DNA of 64,000 nt from Agaribacillus aureus (GTDB lineage: Bacteria; Bacteroidota; Bacteroidia; Cytophagales; Cyclobacteriaceae), in NCBI GenBank assembly GCA_030442055.1, contig JAUJEB010000001.1, forward strand, positions 2,418,001 through 2,482,000. Direction: 5' to 3'. A model generated the notes under the pieces. The model had not been told where the DNA came from and did not search any database. It worked only from the letters and a program-made list of their open reading frames with translations. A program made the translations under genes and the position numbers. This document shows positions 35,071-44,547 of this stretch, piece after piece. Position 1 is the stretch's first letter. Every line of letters begins with the position of its first letter.

Positions 35071-36882
35071 ATGAAACGAATAATACATAAGATTTATACC
35101 AGCGTAGTTAGCATCTGTCTTCTATTGGGTGCCATTTCATGTGATACCGAAGATTTTCTTGAGAATGACAACAAGTCCATTCTCACCGACCTGACCCAAT
35201 GGCAGTCCGAAGCGAACGCAGATATTTTCATAAATGATGTTTACAGCGAAATTCCCAGAATTTCAACGTTGGCAGAGCAGTTGGATTATTATACCGACGA
35301 TTATAACATAAGCCACTATTATACAGCCTCCAACTGGCGACAAGGTATCTGCCAGGCACCAGCATCAAGCAACGGTAGTCCATGGGGAGGTAGTTATGGG
35401 CCTACCAATGGGTATACCTGGCAATCCTTTTTCGTAAAACTCAGAAAGTGCAATACTGGCATTCAAAAACTTGAAGAGAATCAGGGAAACTTTTCTGAGG
35501 AATACTACAACAAACGTATTGACGAACTACGTTTTTTAAGGGCCTATTTTTATAGTGAATATTTTGTTCATGTGGGTGGACTTCCTATCCTCACCGTGCC
35601 GCTGGATCGCAATACGATGTCAGAAGAAGAGATGTTGACCCCCAGGGCAACCTTTGAGGAAACCTTTGATTTCATTACCGGTGAATTAGGAGAAATTGTT
35701 GACAATGCTAATCTGGAGGTAAAGTACGACAATGGCAATGTTGACGCCGGTCGTGCCACGCTGGGAGCTGCTTTGGCTTTAAAAGGTTGGGTGGAACTGT
35801 TTGCAGCAAGCCCTTTGTTCAACAGTGGATCGGCATATCTTCCGGATCCGGAAAACTTTGTCCATTTTGCTAATTCAGATGTCGGACGCTGGGCAACTGC
35901 GGCCGCCACAAACAAAAAGTTCATAGATGAATATAGTGGTACCTACGATCTATTCGATGATCTGCCAAATTTATGGAGAGCATCCAACGAGTACAACTCC
36001 GAGATAATCTGGGACAGACAGATAGTGGCCAATATTGGTGGAATGGGGACCAATTACGAAAGACGCGGTGGCCCTACGTATGTATTGGGACAGTACATGA
36101 CCTGGGGGAATTATAACCCCACACAAGAACTGATTGATGAATTTTCCATGGCCAATGGAAAACGAATTACCGACCCCACCTCAGGTTATGATCCACAAAA
36201 CCCATATGTCGACAGAGAGCAAAGGTTTTATGATTTTATTGTTTATGACGGTGCTCCCTACAAACTAGACTGGATGCCTACAACAGACACCATTTATACC
36301 CGTATTGACGAAACTTATGTGAATCCTGACAAAACCAACCAGATAGATCTGGCAGGGTCGACAGACGTTGGGGATTCCGGATATTATCAAAAGAAAAGGC
36401 TGAACCCTGATAATAGCCCGGGAAATGACGCCAGTGGTCAAAACGATGTATTTTACCGGTATGCCGAGGTTTTATTGAATTATGCTGAAGCACAGAATGA
36501 ATTTGCCGGCCCAGACCAATCAGTTTACGATGCCATCAACAGAATCCGCGATCGTTCGGATCTCCCGCCGCTACCCGCAGGCTTGACCAAAGATGAAATG
36601 AGAAATGCCATCCATTCCGAGCGCAGGGTTGAACTATGTTTTGAAAACAAGCGATATTTGGATAATAAACGTTTGCAACAACAAGAACAGACGATGGGAG
36701 TTCCCCGACACAATATGGTCATCAGGAATACTGCTCCTTCCGATAATTCAGGTATATGGGTGTACAGTGTTGAGGAAGAGGTTAAATATACAGCCAGATT
36801 TGAATTGAGACAATACATGAGCCCTATTCCTCAAAATGTGATAGACCAGAATCCTAATGTAAAGCAGAATCCAGGGTACTAG
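35071..36882 (+). CDS. SusD/RagB-type substrate-binding lipoprotein
   Basis: 603 residues. The lipoprotein signal ends at Cys24 (LLGAISC). The SusD TPR-type fold is seen in LRKCNTGIQKLEEN, RIDELRFLRAYFYSEY and HVGGLPIL (about 165-185), and the C-terminal RagB/SusD part in YRYAEVLLNYAEAQNE, INRIRDRSDLP and IHSERRVELCFEN. It lids the SusC barrel on the cell surface. No glycosidase or peptidase gene follows, so the imported substrate cannot be deduced from neighbours. Confidence 0.96.
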   Translation: MKRIIHKIYTSVVSICLLLGAISCDTEDFLENDNKSILTDLTQWQSEANADIFINDVYSEIPRISTLAEQLDYYTDDYNISHYYTASNWRQGICQAPASSNGSPWGGSYGPTNGYTWQSFFVKLRKCNTGIQKLEENQGNFSEEYYNKRIDELRFLRAYFYSEYFVHVGGLPILTVPLDRNTMSEEEMLTPRATFEETFDFITGELGEIVDNANLEVKYDNGNVDAGRATLGAALALKGWVELFAASPLFNSGSAYLPDPENFVHFANSDVGRWATAAATNKKFIDEYSGTYDLFDDLPNLWRASNEYNSEIIWDRQIVANIGGMGTNYERRGGPTYVLGQYMTWGNYNPTQELIDEFSMANGKRITDPTSGYDPQNPYVDREQRFYDFIVYDGAPYKLDWMPTTDTIYTRIDETYVNPDKTNQIDLAGSTDVGDSGYYQKKRLNPDNSPGNDASGQNDVFYRYAEVLLNYAEAQNEFAGPDQSVYDAINRIRDRSDLPPLPAGLTKDEMRNAIHSERRVELCFENKRYLDNKRLQQQEQTMGVPRHNMVIRNTAPSDNSGIWVYSVEEEVKYTARFELRQYMSPIPQNVIDQNPNVKQNPGY

Positions 36883-36951
36883 GAACAAGGAAGTGTGATA
36901 GGTACTTTGAAATTTGTACTTGATATTGTACAAAAGATATAGAATGATCCT

Positions 36952-36993
36952 TTGGAGTCGGTGTGCTGGCTTAAGGTCTCAAACCGACTCCAA
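36952..36993. repeat. Perfect 11-bp inverted repeat after susD
   Basis: TTGGAGTCGGT (36952-36962) pairs with ACCGACTCCAA (36983-36993) across a 20-nt loop. No T-run follows. It may be a terminator of the sus operon without a U-tract, or a protein-binding site. Confidence 0.55.
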
Positions 36994-37016
36994 GCTTCAT
37001 TGGTTAAGTGCCTTCT

Positions 37017-37092
37017 CAAAATGATCCAATACCTGTTTAGCAACCACCTAATCCTCCAAAAATCGGTGAGATAATTCAGAGGCTCCCGCTAC
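37017..37092. repeat. 76-nt direct repeat, left copy
   Basis: This copy aligns without gaps to 40431-40506, about 57 of 76 positions matching by hand count. Both copies have the same orientation and flank the ELWxxDGT gene. Read on the leftward strand, both keep the residues FLED and LDHF, but this copy has an in-frame stop, so they look like decayed coding fragments. Confidence 0.6.
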
Positions 37093-37424
37093 ATTTAGTC
37101 CAAAACGTGAAGTTTTGGATTTTTTTGTTTGAAAGGGTTCGAAATACAGCAAATCTGGACTTAATGCACAATTTGGTAGTAACCAGCAACAAAATCAAAA
37201 TCATGCTTTAGGCAACAGTTTATTAGAGAATTGGGTAAACTTAGCCTATATGCGAGTACCATTTGAACATACTTCCAGCAGGAATACCAAAATACGTAGC
37301 CATGTTCCCAACACACCTTTGAATACAATTAAAAATCCATTAGATTCGGCCGTCATAGTCAAAAATATTAGGAACCGATCCAGATATGCGTATTTTATTT
37401 TTTCAAGGAACAGCAACATAATTT

Positions 37425-40337
37425 ATGAAGACATCGATAACATTTGCACTTTTATTCTTCACATTTTTTCATATCGCAGATGCTCAAACTCAGCTAACGG
37501 ATTTAACCTATCGTGATGGAGATAAAAGTTCGCGGCCCTCTAATTTCATCAAATTCAATAATCAGTTGCTATTTACAGCAACTACAGAAGGTGAAGGAAG
37601 AGAATTATGGGTAAGCGACGGAACAGCTAATGGATCCAACCTGTTAATGGATATTCGCAGAGGACCTGAAGACGGAATTAGCCCATCCCTAAGGGGAGCA
37701 ACTGTCATATTAGGCGGAAAGTTATTTTTCATGGCTAATGATGGTGAAAATGGACAACAAATATGGTCTACGGACGGAACGAGAGAAGGAACTGAGCAAA
37801 TAACTTCACTTCCAAATCTCAATGCATCAAAATTAACCCTGGTTGGAAACCATTTTTTTTTCTTAATAACTCAAAAGAATATTCTGCAAGTATGGAAAAG
37901 TAATGGGACAAGTCAAGGGACTGTTTTAGTAAAAGACAATTTGTCAATATGGAATACCCCCTCCTATGAAGGAGAAGCAAACAATTTATTCTTTTTCACA
38001 TTTCAACCCTCAGGTTCTAATAATTCAAGGGTATGGAGAAGTGACGGTAGTGACTCTGGCACTTTTCCTATAACTGATGAATTAGATGGAAATGGGGCTG
38101 GTCCTGGAGGCACATCCTCATTAACCCAATATATTGAATACAATGATGAATTATATTTTGTTGTAAGGAGCAGCTCAATATTTCCATACCCTAAAACGGT
38201 AGGCATACTAAAGACTGATGGCACTTTAGAAAACACTGTCCCGGTCAAGGCGGTACACGAAGGAAGCTCCAGGTTAGTTGATTTTGCAGATGTTATAGAA
38301 ATTGGCGATAAATTATATTTCTCTTTTTTTGAAGTTGAATACAGACGAACCTTCATATGGGAATCTGATGGCACCGCGTTGGGGACTACCAAAATTTATG
38401 ATAAAACAAGCCCAAAATATTATAGCCCCTCCTTTTTGAATACAGATGGAGTCAATCTGATTTTCACGGCAGCTAACAACAATGGTAATACTGCACTTTT
38501 TAAACTTAACGCTTTTAATCTCCAGGTTGACGAAATCAAAGAAGTTTCCTCAAATTCTGAGGAACCATTCATTTTTTTTGGTGATGTGGGTGCTTGTTCT
38601 ATATATAAAACAGACAATGGGTTGTTTCAAGTCTCTGTTCCAGATAACAGTCGCGGATTTGATGGGTGGGTTTCTGATTTAACCTCCCTAAACACCATCA
38701 AATTAGAAGAATTAAAAGATGTGAGGGAGTTTATTTCTTTCAAGGAGGCTGTTTACTTCTCGGGAAATTCGGATCACGAGGGTAAAGAGCTCTGGTCTTC
38801 AGATAAGTCTTTTAAAAAAATAAATAGACTAATAAATATCAACCTTTCAAAATATGGCCTGGATTCCAGAGAATTTGTTTCACTATCAGATAAAATCTTT
38901 TTCGCAGCGGATGATGGGATTTCCGGTAGCGAATTGTGGTCGTACAACCACACTACCTCAAGTTTATCTCTGGTGAAAGATATTAATCAAGGTAGTGACC
39001 CATCCTGGCCATCCAACCCAACGAGAATCGGTGACCATATTTATTTTTCAGCTTATACCCCAGATAAAGGACGACAATTATGGCGCACTGATGGCACTGA
39101 AATTGGGACAACTTTGGAAAGTGATATTATCGCAGGTGAAGCTTCCACAAGAATATATAATCTAATAAACCACAAAAATAAAGTGTTTTTTACAGCCTTT
39201 GAAAACGAAAGATATCACCTATTTGTTCATGACGAAAATGGTACAAATGCTATAAAAGATTTAGGGGTAAATCAAAGTGGAGTAGCATTTTCTGTGATTC
39301 AAATGGTTTCTTCCGATAACCTCCTTTTTTTTATAACAAGAGCCGCTGGATGGGATTTATGGAGAAGTGACGGAACAGAATCAGGCACATTTAAAATCAA
39401 GGATCTGGCACAAGTTAATAATCTTACCCCTATTGGAGATAAACTTTTTTTTGCTGCAAGGAAGGAAAATCAGGGAGAATTTGAATTGTGGTATAGTGAT
39501 GGCACAGAGGCAGGGACAAGCATGGTAAAAAATATTGGTGATGGTTATTCTTCAATTCTGGATAATTTTACAGAATTCAAAAATCAACTTGTATTTACGG
39601 CTTACACAGAGGAATTCGGAAGTGAATTCTGGATATCTGATGGGACTTTTGAGGGTACCAGGCAAATTGCCGATATAAGGCCTGGGAGTAATGGGTCTGT
39701 TGTTTCCACTGACTATACAATTTTAAACGATCTCCTTTATTTCTCAGCAAACGACGGTTTTAATGGAGTTGAATTATGGAGAACAGATGGAACATCAGAT
39801 GGGACCTTACTTGTAAGTGATATTAATCAAGGTCCGGACAGTTCTTATCCAAGGCATTTAGCAAATAATAATGGCCATTTATATTTTAGTGCCTTTAAAA
39901 CTGAAAGTGGAATAGAGCTGTGGAAATCGGATGGAACAGCGTCGAACACAAATTTATTATTCGATTTAATTACTGGTTTTGGCAATTCGAATCCTAATAA
40001 TTTTACGTTTGTTGATAACGACCTTTTTTTTGTGGCCCAAACAAATGAAGCTGGCCGGCAGCTTTGGACCTCTACGGGATCCATTACTGGTTTAGATGAT
40101 TTCAATTTAAATGAAAAGATCCATATATATCCCAATCCGTCGTCTGATTATATATATATCGCCAGCGATTTTGAAGAACATAATGACCTGGAAATATTTG
40201 ATATGAATGGTAGAAGTATGGCCATTGACAATAAGCCTTCGGGTAGGATATATGTGGGAGATTTGCCGCAAGGTTTTTATATTCTGGTAGTTAATACTAA
40301 AAACAAAAAAGTAGTTCAAAAATTTATAAAGAGGTAA
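37425..40337 (+). CDS. ELWxxDGT-repeat protein with T9SS sorting domain
   Basis: 970 residues. A signal peptide (about 1-20) is followed by about 14-15 copies of the repeat ELWxSDGTxxGT, each 40-70 residues apart, as in a beta-propeller or stacked-blade protein. From about 890 the C-terminal type A T9SS sorting domain is visible (IHIYPNPSSDYIYI, LEIFDMNGR, LPQGFYILVV, VVQKFIKR). The protein should be exported through the type IX system and attached to the cell surface or released. It has no recognisable catalytic domain. It lies downstream of susD but behind a 542-nt gap, so linkage to the sus locus is uncertain. Confidence 0.92.
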   Translation: MKTSITFALLFFTFFHIADAQTQLTDLTYRDGDKSSRPSNFIKFNNQLLFTATTEGEGRELWVSDGTANGSNLLMDIRRGPEDGISPSLRGATVILGGKLFFMANDGENGQQIWSTDGTREGTEQITSLPNLNASKLTLVGNHFFFLITQKNILQVWKSNGTSQGTVLVKDNLSIWNTPSYEGEANNLFFFTFQPSGSNNSRVWRSDGSDSGTFPITDELDGNGAGPGGTSSLTQYIEYNDELYFVVRSSSIFPYPKTVGILKTDGTLENTVPVKAVHEGSSRLVDFADVIEIGDKLYFSFFEVEYRRTFIWESDGTALGTTKIYDKTSPKYYSPSFLNTDGVNLIFTAANNNGNTALFKLNAFNLQVDEIKEVSSNSEEPFIFFGDVGACSIYKTDNGLFQVSVPDNSRGFDGWVSDLTSLNTIKLEELKDVREFISFKEAVYFSGNSDHEGKELWSSDKSFKKINRLININLSKYGLDSREFVSLSDKIFFAADDGISGSELWSYNHTTSSLSLVKDINQGSDPSWPSNPTRIGDHIYFSAYTPDKGRQLWRTDGTEIGTTLESDIIAGEASTRIYNLINHKNKVFFTAFENERYHLFVHDENGTNAIKDLGVNQSGVAFSVIQMVSSDNLLFFITRAAGWDLWRSDGTESGTFKIKDLAQVNNLTPIGDKLFFAARKENQGEFELWYSDGTEAGTSMVKNIGDGYSSILDNFTEFKNQLVFTAYTEEFGSEFWISDGTFEGTRQIADIRPGSNGSVVSTDYTILNDLLYFSANDGFNGVELWRTDGTSDGTLLVSDINQGPDSSYPRHLANNNGHLYFSAFKTESGIELWKSDGTASNTNLLFDLITGFGNSNPNNFTFVDNDLFFVAQTNEAGRQLWTSTGSITGLDDFNLNEKIHIYPNPSSDYIYIASDFEEHNDLEIFDMNGRSMAIDNKPSGRIYVGDLPQGFYILVVNTKNKKVVQKFIKR

Positions 40338-40430
40338 TAACTCAAAGTATAATCGAGTAAAAACCCCTAAATCTTTTTGCGTACTAAGATCCTTGGAACC
40401 ACGGATCCGTCACCTGCCTTGCCTCATTCC

Positions 40431-40506
40431 CAAAATGATCCAATTTCTGTCTGGTAATCACACAATCCTCCAAAAACTGGTTAGGTAACCGAGTGGACCC
40501 CACTAC
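40431..40506. repeat. 76-nt direct repeat, right copy
   Basis: Partner of 37017-37092. Read leftward it stays open for about 40 codons, encoding PNQFLEDCVITRQ and DPWFQG before a stop. It reaches 4 nt into the end of the membrane protein gene at 40503. Confidence 0.6.
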
Positions 40507-40862
40507 TGCTCCGTCTTATTTTTCACCAAAAAATAATAAATCAAGAAACCTGTAGCCACAAAGATCGCTATCAAGCCGAAAGGCAAAGGCGAATCATCTG
40601 CTTCATAGGGTATAAATTCCAGCAGGATCAAAGCCAATCCTGCACAGAAGGTGATCAAACCCCATTTCAAGGAGGCATAGTTATTGGAAATTGATTGTTC
40701 TTTTTTAAATAAGGCCTGGCTCTCCTCATCAACATAACCTTTATCAATCATTTTTTTCTTTAATGTATAATCGGTAATCACTTTTATCACAAAGTAAATA
40801 CCACTCCAGATGACGGTTAAAATACCGACTGCCATAAGGGCTTCTGTCAAATGATGACTCAT
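40503..40862 (-). CDS. Small membrane protein, DUF6249-like
   Basis: 119 residues with three likely helices (about 9-29, 67-86 and 93-113). A cytoplasmic loop carries KKKMIDKGYVDEES, the pattern of the DUF6249-type membrane proteins of Bacteroidota, which often sit near ECF sigma/anti-sigma pairs. Here it is divergent from such a pair 171 nt away. Function is unknown. The gene end overlaps one copy of the 76-nt repeat by 4 nt. Confidence 0.7.
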   Translation of the reverse strand: MSHHLTEALMAVGILTVIWSGIYFVIKVITDYTLKKKMIDKGYVDEESQALFKKEQSISNNYASLKWGLITFCAGLALILLEFIPYEADDSPLPFGLIAIFVATGFLIYYFLVKNKTEQ

Positions 40863-41033
40863 AATTTTAAATATTTGTTTTACGATTTATCCCATGTGAC
40901 AAGCAATAAAATTCAAAGGTTGCAACTCGTACAAAAATAAATCCGGTTTCCCGGTTTTAAATAAATCCTCCATTTTCTTAAATTATTAAAATAATCTGCA
41001 ACACTTGCCTGTATTACATTGTCTTATTTATCA

Positions 41034-41606
41034 ATGACAGATGACAAGAAGCTAGTAAACCGGGTCATCCAGGGAGACCGGCAAGCCTTCAAAACGCTGA
41101 TTCAGCAAAATGAAAGGCTGGTCGCCCATATGGTATATCGTATCGTGGACATTGCTGAAGACAGGGAAGAAATCTGCCAGGATGTGTTTATTAAGGTTTA
41201 TCAAAAGCTTCCGGGTTTTAATTTTCAATCAAAGTTATCTACCTGGATAGCCACGATCGCTTACCGTCATAGTCTGAATCACCTGAAGAAAAAAAAGAAA
41301 ATACTTACCAGTGACCTGGATGAAGATTTGGTATTTCAGGAAACCTCGGATTTAATCGATCAAAAAACCCCGGAATATTTATTTTCTCAGCAGGACACTA
41401 AAAACCTTGTACATCGTTTAATAGAAAAACTGCCCGTTCAATATAAAACCGTTCTTACTTTATTTCATTTGGAAGAAATGAATTACTCTGAGATCGTTGA
41501 AGTAACCGGTATGCCGGAAGGAACTGTTAAAAACTATTTATTCAGGGCAAGAAAATTGTTAAAAGAAAAACTAAAGCATTATCTTGTAAAGGAGGAGCCG
41601 CAATGA
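41034..41606 (+). CDS. RNA polymerase ECF sigma factor
   Basis: 190 residues from the ATG; a TTG 15 nt upstream is in frame but is less likely. Region 2 is AFKTLIQQNERLVAHMVYRI...EEICQDVFIKVYQKL and WIATIAYRHSLNHLKK. Region 4 is LPVQYKTVLTLFHLEEMNYSEIVEVTGMPEGTVKNYLFRARKLL, a clean helix-turn-helix. The last codons overlap the start of the following membrane protein (ATGA). It resembles the SigW/RpoE-type branch more than the SusC-linked sigma at 29396. Confidence 0.93.
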   Translation: MTDDKKLVNRVIQGDRQAFKTLIQQNERLVAHMVYRIVDIAEDREEICQDVFIKVYQKLPGFNFQSKLSTWIATIAYRHSLNHLKKKKKILTSDLDEDLVFQETSDLIDQKTPEYLFSQQDTKNLVHRLIEKLPVQYKTVLTLFHLEEMNYSEIVEVTGMPEGTVKNYLFRARKLLKEKLKHYLVKEEPQ

Positions 41607-42031
41607 AAGATTCAAAAGATAAAAATATTCAGGAGGAGCTGGATAAAAATCCAGGGCGTATAGGTGTCAAACCTTCATCAGGGCTTAGTGAAGATGAAAA
41701 AGCTTACCAGCTCATCTACAGGGAGTTGCGAAAAGCACCTGACTATGCCTTACCGGATGGTTTTGCAGATAAAGTAGCTGAAAAAGTAAGGCCAAAGCAT
41801 CGTGCCAGCCTTTTAACCCGTGACTACAAGCTCTTGTTCTTGGCGATCGCCGGCTTATTACTGCTCTCTTTTAGCATGTTTTGGCTGCTTAACCTCAATA
41901 TAAGCCTCCGGGCTTTGTCTATCTCAACTAATATGACCGCTACCATCATCATCGGCATCATCGGCATAGTCATTATTCAGATCGCCGACCAGAAATTGCT
42001 TAGATCAAAAATATTCAGGTCTTTGAAATAG
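41603..42031 (+). CDS. Two-helix membrane protein, anti-sigma candidate
   Basis: 142 residues. A soluble N-terminal part (about 1-72, with YRELRKAPDYALPDGFADKVAEKV) precedes two membrane helices (about 75-95 and 108-127). Coupling to the sigma gene by a 4-nt overlap and the soluble-plus-membrane design suggest an anti-sigma factor. The soluble segment matches the short PDGFxDKV-type N-terminus seen in other Bacteroidota anti-sigma candidates, but there is no zinc-binding motif. Confidence 0.7.
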   Translation: MKDSKDKNIQEELDKNPGRIGVKPSSGLSEDEKAYQLIYRELRKAPDYALPDGFADKVAEKVRPKHRASLLTRDYKLLFLAIAGLLLLSFSMFWLLNLNISLRALSISTNMTATIIIGIIGIVIIQIADQKLLRSKIFRSLK

Positions 42032-42042
42032 GAGAAGTGATC

Positions 42043-42624
42043 CTACGAAAGCATATTTTCTTTTTCAAGATCCGGTGATGAATTTGACAGTTTATATAGC
42101 AATATAATGTCCACAAAGGTATGTGCCACGATGGCCGATAGCAGTCCCATATGAATCGTCAAATATCCCAACCCGGCAATAACCACCGTCATAAACACTC
42201 CATATACACTTATCTTAAGATTAAATGGGTTTAGGTATCCGTGCATGGCGACAAACAATACGGAAGTAATCCAAACTCCCAGGTACGGCTGAATAGCCCC
42301 TCTGAAAAAGATTTCTTCACCAATACCGGCACAGAGTGAAATAAAGACAATTTCCAAAACGCTCAACTTCAAAGGTCTGATCAGCTGTATAAAAAAATTC
42401 TTGGTAGACTTAAGGTAAGGCAACTCAACAATTTTCCATCCCACCAGCGCCGCAACGCTCCCATAGGCAATGCCTGTTAACGCCTGATAAGTTATGCTTG
42501 TTTTTCCGGCCAGAGACCTAAGGAAAGAAACCTCCTGAAGATATTCCATCACACCCCAACCGGCCAGTCCAAACCCCAGAAGTGTGGCTAAGGCTAAATA
42601 GAAAATATTTTCACGTTTGATCAT
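42043..42624 (-). CDS. CPBP family intramembrane metalloprotease
   Basis: 193 residues with about five to six membrane helices. The Abi/CPBP motifs are present: GEEIFFRG (EExxxR, about 102-109), a His in MHGYLNPFN (second motif) and a His in VAHTFVD (third motif). These residues bind zinc in Rce1-type glutamate proteases. The substrate is unknown; family members process prenylated or peptide substrates or protect against bacteriocins. It is transcribed convergently with the sigma/anti-sigma pair, 11 nt away. Confidence 0.88.
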   Translation of the reverse strand: MIKRENIFYLALATLLGFGLAGWGVMEYLQEVSFLRSLAGKTSITYQALTGIAYGSVAALVGWKIVELPYLKSTKNFFIQLIRPLKLSVLEIVFISLCAGIGEEIFFRGAIQPYLGVWITSVLFVAMHGYLNPFNLKISVYGVFMTVVIAGLGYLTIHMGLLSAIVAHTFVDIILLYKLSNSSPDLEKENMLS

Positions 42625-42663
42625 TTGGTGCCGGTCAATGGTTGTTGACGGTACAAAAACTGC

Positions 42664-44547
42664 TCAGGCATATTCTGATAGATTTAACCAACGATCTGTT
42701 TTTAGCTCAATTTCTTCATCTAGTCTGGCAATCTCTGCGCCGATATCCATGAGTTCCTGATGGCCCAGATTGCCGCTGTTCATTTTTTCTACCAGTACCT
42801 TTTTTTCCGCCTCTTTGGCATCGATTTGCATTGAAAGCTCTTCAAATTCCCGTCTTTCCTTAAAACTTAGTTTTGTTTTTTTCTCATCGGGCTTTTTTAT
42901 TTTTTCTTTTTTGGGTTTGTCAGCCTCCATTTGCCTTTTTTCCTCCGAAAGCTCAGAGGCGCGCTGCTGGCGGTAATCAGTATAATTTCCTGGAAAATCC
43001 TTTATCTGACCGTGACCTTCAAATATGAACGAGTGATCTACTAACTTATCAATAAAATAACGGTCATGGGACACAATCAGCAAACACCCCCTGAAGCCCA
43101 TCAAAAATTCCTCTAATACATTTAAGGTTTGCAAGTCCAGATCATTGGTGGGCTCATCCAATACAAGAAAGTTGGGATTTTGTATTAATACCCTCAGCAA
43201 TTGAAGCCTCCGCCTTTCGCCCCCGCTAAGTTTGCCGACCACATTGTATTGCATTTCAGGAGGAAATAAAAACAGATTTAATAGTTGAGAGGCGGTGACC
43301 TCGCTGCCATCTGCCAGTTTAATTACTTCGGCTACTTCCTTCACCACATCAATAACGCGCTGTTCATTTTCAAATTGATAAGAATCCTGCGTGTAATAGC
43401 CAATCTGTGTGGTTTGCCCCCAATCGATCAGCCCGGAATCAGGCTTGCGCTTATTGGTTAAAAGATTTAGGAACGTGGTTTTACCAACCCCATTTTTTCC
43501 TATTATTCCTATTCTGTCGCCTTTTTTGAAAGTATAAGAAAAACCGTCAATTAATGACTTGCCACCAAGCGCTAACACAACATCCTTCATTTCAAGGATT
43601 TTACCCCCCTGACGGGTTGTTTTAACATTCAATTGAATTTGCTGATTTGTCGTTTTTTTGCCAGCTTTTTGCTTCAACTCATGAAAAGCATCCACCCGGT
43701 ATTTAGCTTTGGTGCCCCTTGCTTTTGGTTGCCGCCTCATCCAGTCCAGCTCTTTCTTCATCAGGTTCCTGGCCTTGTCAACTTCCGCCTTCTCCTGCAC
43801 AATTCTTTCCAGCTTTTTATCAAGGAAATGGCTGTAATTACCCTGGTAGCGGTGAATTTTTCCCGCTTCCAGTTCTATAATTCCGTTCGTCACCGTATCC
43901 AGAAAATACCGGTCGTGGGTAACCAATAACAAGGTCAATTGCTGGTTGGCCAGGTAATTTTCCAACCATTCGATGGTGTCGATATCCAGGTGGTTAGTGG
44001 GCTCGTCAATGATCAACAGATCCGGTTTTTCGATTAAGGCCCTGGCCAAGGCCACTCTTTTTTTCTGGCCTCCGGATAAAGTTCCTACTTTCAGGTCAAA
44101 ATTCTCTATCCCCAACTTCCCCAATATCTGCTTTACCGTGCTTTCGTAATCCCAGGCATTGGCATCATCCAATTGCTCCATTAGCTTTTGCAGCTCTTTT
44201 TCATCAGCATGCCCTGTTTCAGCCAGATTGAGTTGATACTCATAGGATTTAATCAGGTCAAGTCTGGCATTGCCAGCCGTATTGAATACAGCCTCTAATA
44301 TTGTATCCTCGTCATGCAGGCGCGGGTGCTGATCCAGGTAAGCGATGTTAATGTCTTTACGGAACACTACTTTCCCGCTTTCGGGCTGCTCCAAGCCCGC
44401 AAGAATCTTCAGTAATGTTGATTTACCGCTGCCATTAATGCCTACCAATCCCATCTTCTCTCCTTGCGATAACCCAAAGGAAATGTTGGTGAGTAAATCT
44501 TTTTCATTAAAGGACTTACTGAGCGACTCTACCGACAAATAATTCAT
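42664..44547 (-). CDS. ABC-F family ATPase (Uup-like)
   Basis: 627 residues. Two ABC domains are present: Walker A motifs GINGSGKSTLL (about 37-47) and GKNGVGKTTFL, signatures LSGGQKKRVALA and LSGGERRRLQLL, and Walker B motifs LLIIDEPTNHLD and FLVLDEPTNDLD. A charged linker separates the domains, and the C-terminal part (about 530-627) is a basic, then acidic coiled coil as in Uup. ABC-F proteins act on ribosomes or DNA and are not transporters. The coiled-coil tail favours Uup over resistance-type ABC-F proteins. Confidence 0.92.
   Translation of the reverse strand: MNYLSVESLSKSFNEKDLLTNISFGLSQGEKMGLVGINGSGKSTLLKILAGLEQPESGKVVFRKDINIAYLDQHPRLHDEDTILEAVFNTAGNARLDLIKSYEYQLNLAETGHADEKELQKLMEQLDDANAWDYESTVKQILGKLGIENFDLKVGTLSGGQKKRVALARALIEKPDLLIIDEPTNHLDIDTIEWLENYLANQQLTLLLVTHDRYFLDTVTNGIIELEAGKIHRYQGNYSHFLDKKLERIVQEKAEVDKARNLMKKELDWMRRQPKARGTKAKYRVDAFHELKQKAGKKTTNQQIQLNVKTTRQGGKILEMKDVVLALGGKSLIDGFSYTFKKGDRIGIIGKNGVGKTTFLNLLTNKRKPDSGLIDWGQTTQIGYYTQDSYQFENEQRVIDVVKEVAEVIKLADGSEVTASQLLNLFLFPPEMQYNVVGKLSGGERRRLQLLRVLIQNPNFLVLDEPTNDLDLQTLNVLEEFLMGFRGCLLIVSHDRYFIDKLVDHSFIFEGHGQIKDFPGNYTDYRQQRASELSEEKRQMEADKPKKEKIKKPDEKKTKLSFKERREFEELSMQIDAKEAEKKVLVEKMNSGNLGHQELMDIGAEIARLDEEIELKTDRWLNLSEYA

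Larger units (their letters stand above)
36883..37424. other. 542-nt intergenic region after susD
   Basis: It has no convincing gene. It contains a perfect 11-bp inverted repeat (36952-36993) and one copy of a 76-nt repeat (37017-37092) whose partner lies beyond the next gene. The remainder is AT-rich and probably holds the promoter of the ELWxxDGT gene. Confidence 0.5.

Noticed and set aside
37250-37516. 88-residue frame before and into the ELWxxDGT gene
   Set aside because: It runs in another frame through the clear signal peptide of the ELWxxDGT protein.
29396-40337. Complete polysaccharide utilisation locus including the ELWxxDGT protein
   Set aside because: There is no glycan-active enzyme, and a 542-nt gap with repeats separates the ELWxxDGT gene from susD.
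42664-44547. ABC-F ATPase as an antibiotic-resistance gene
   Set aside because: The C-terminal coiled coil and overall order match the housekeeping Uup branch better than resistance proteins.
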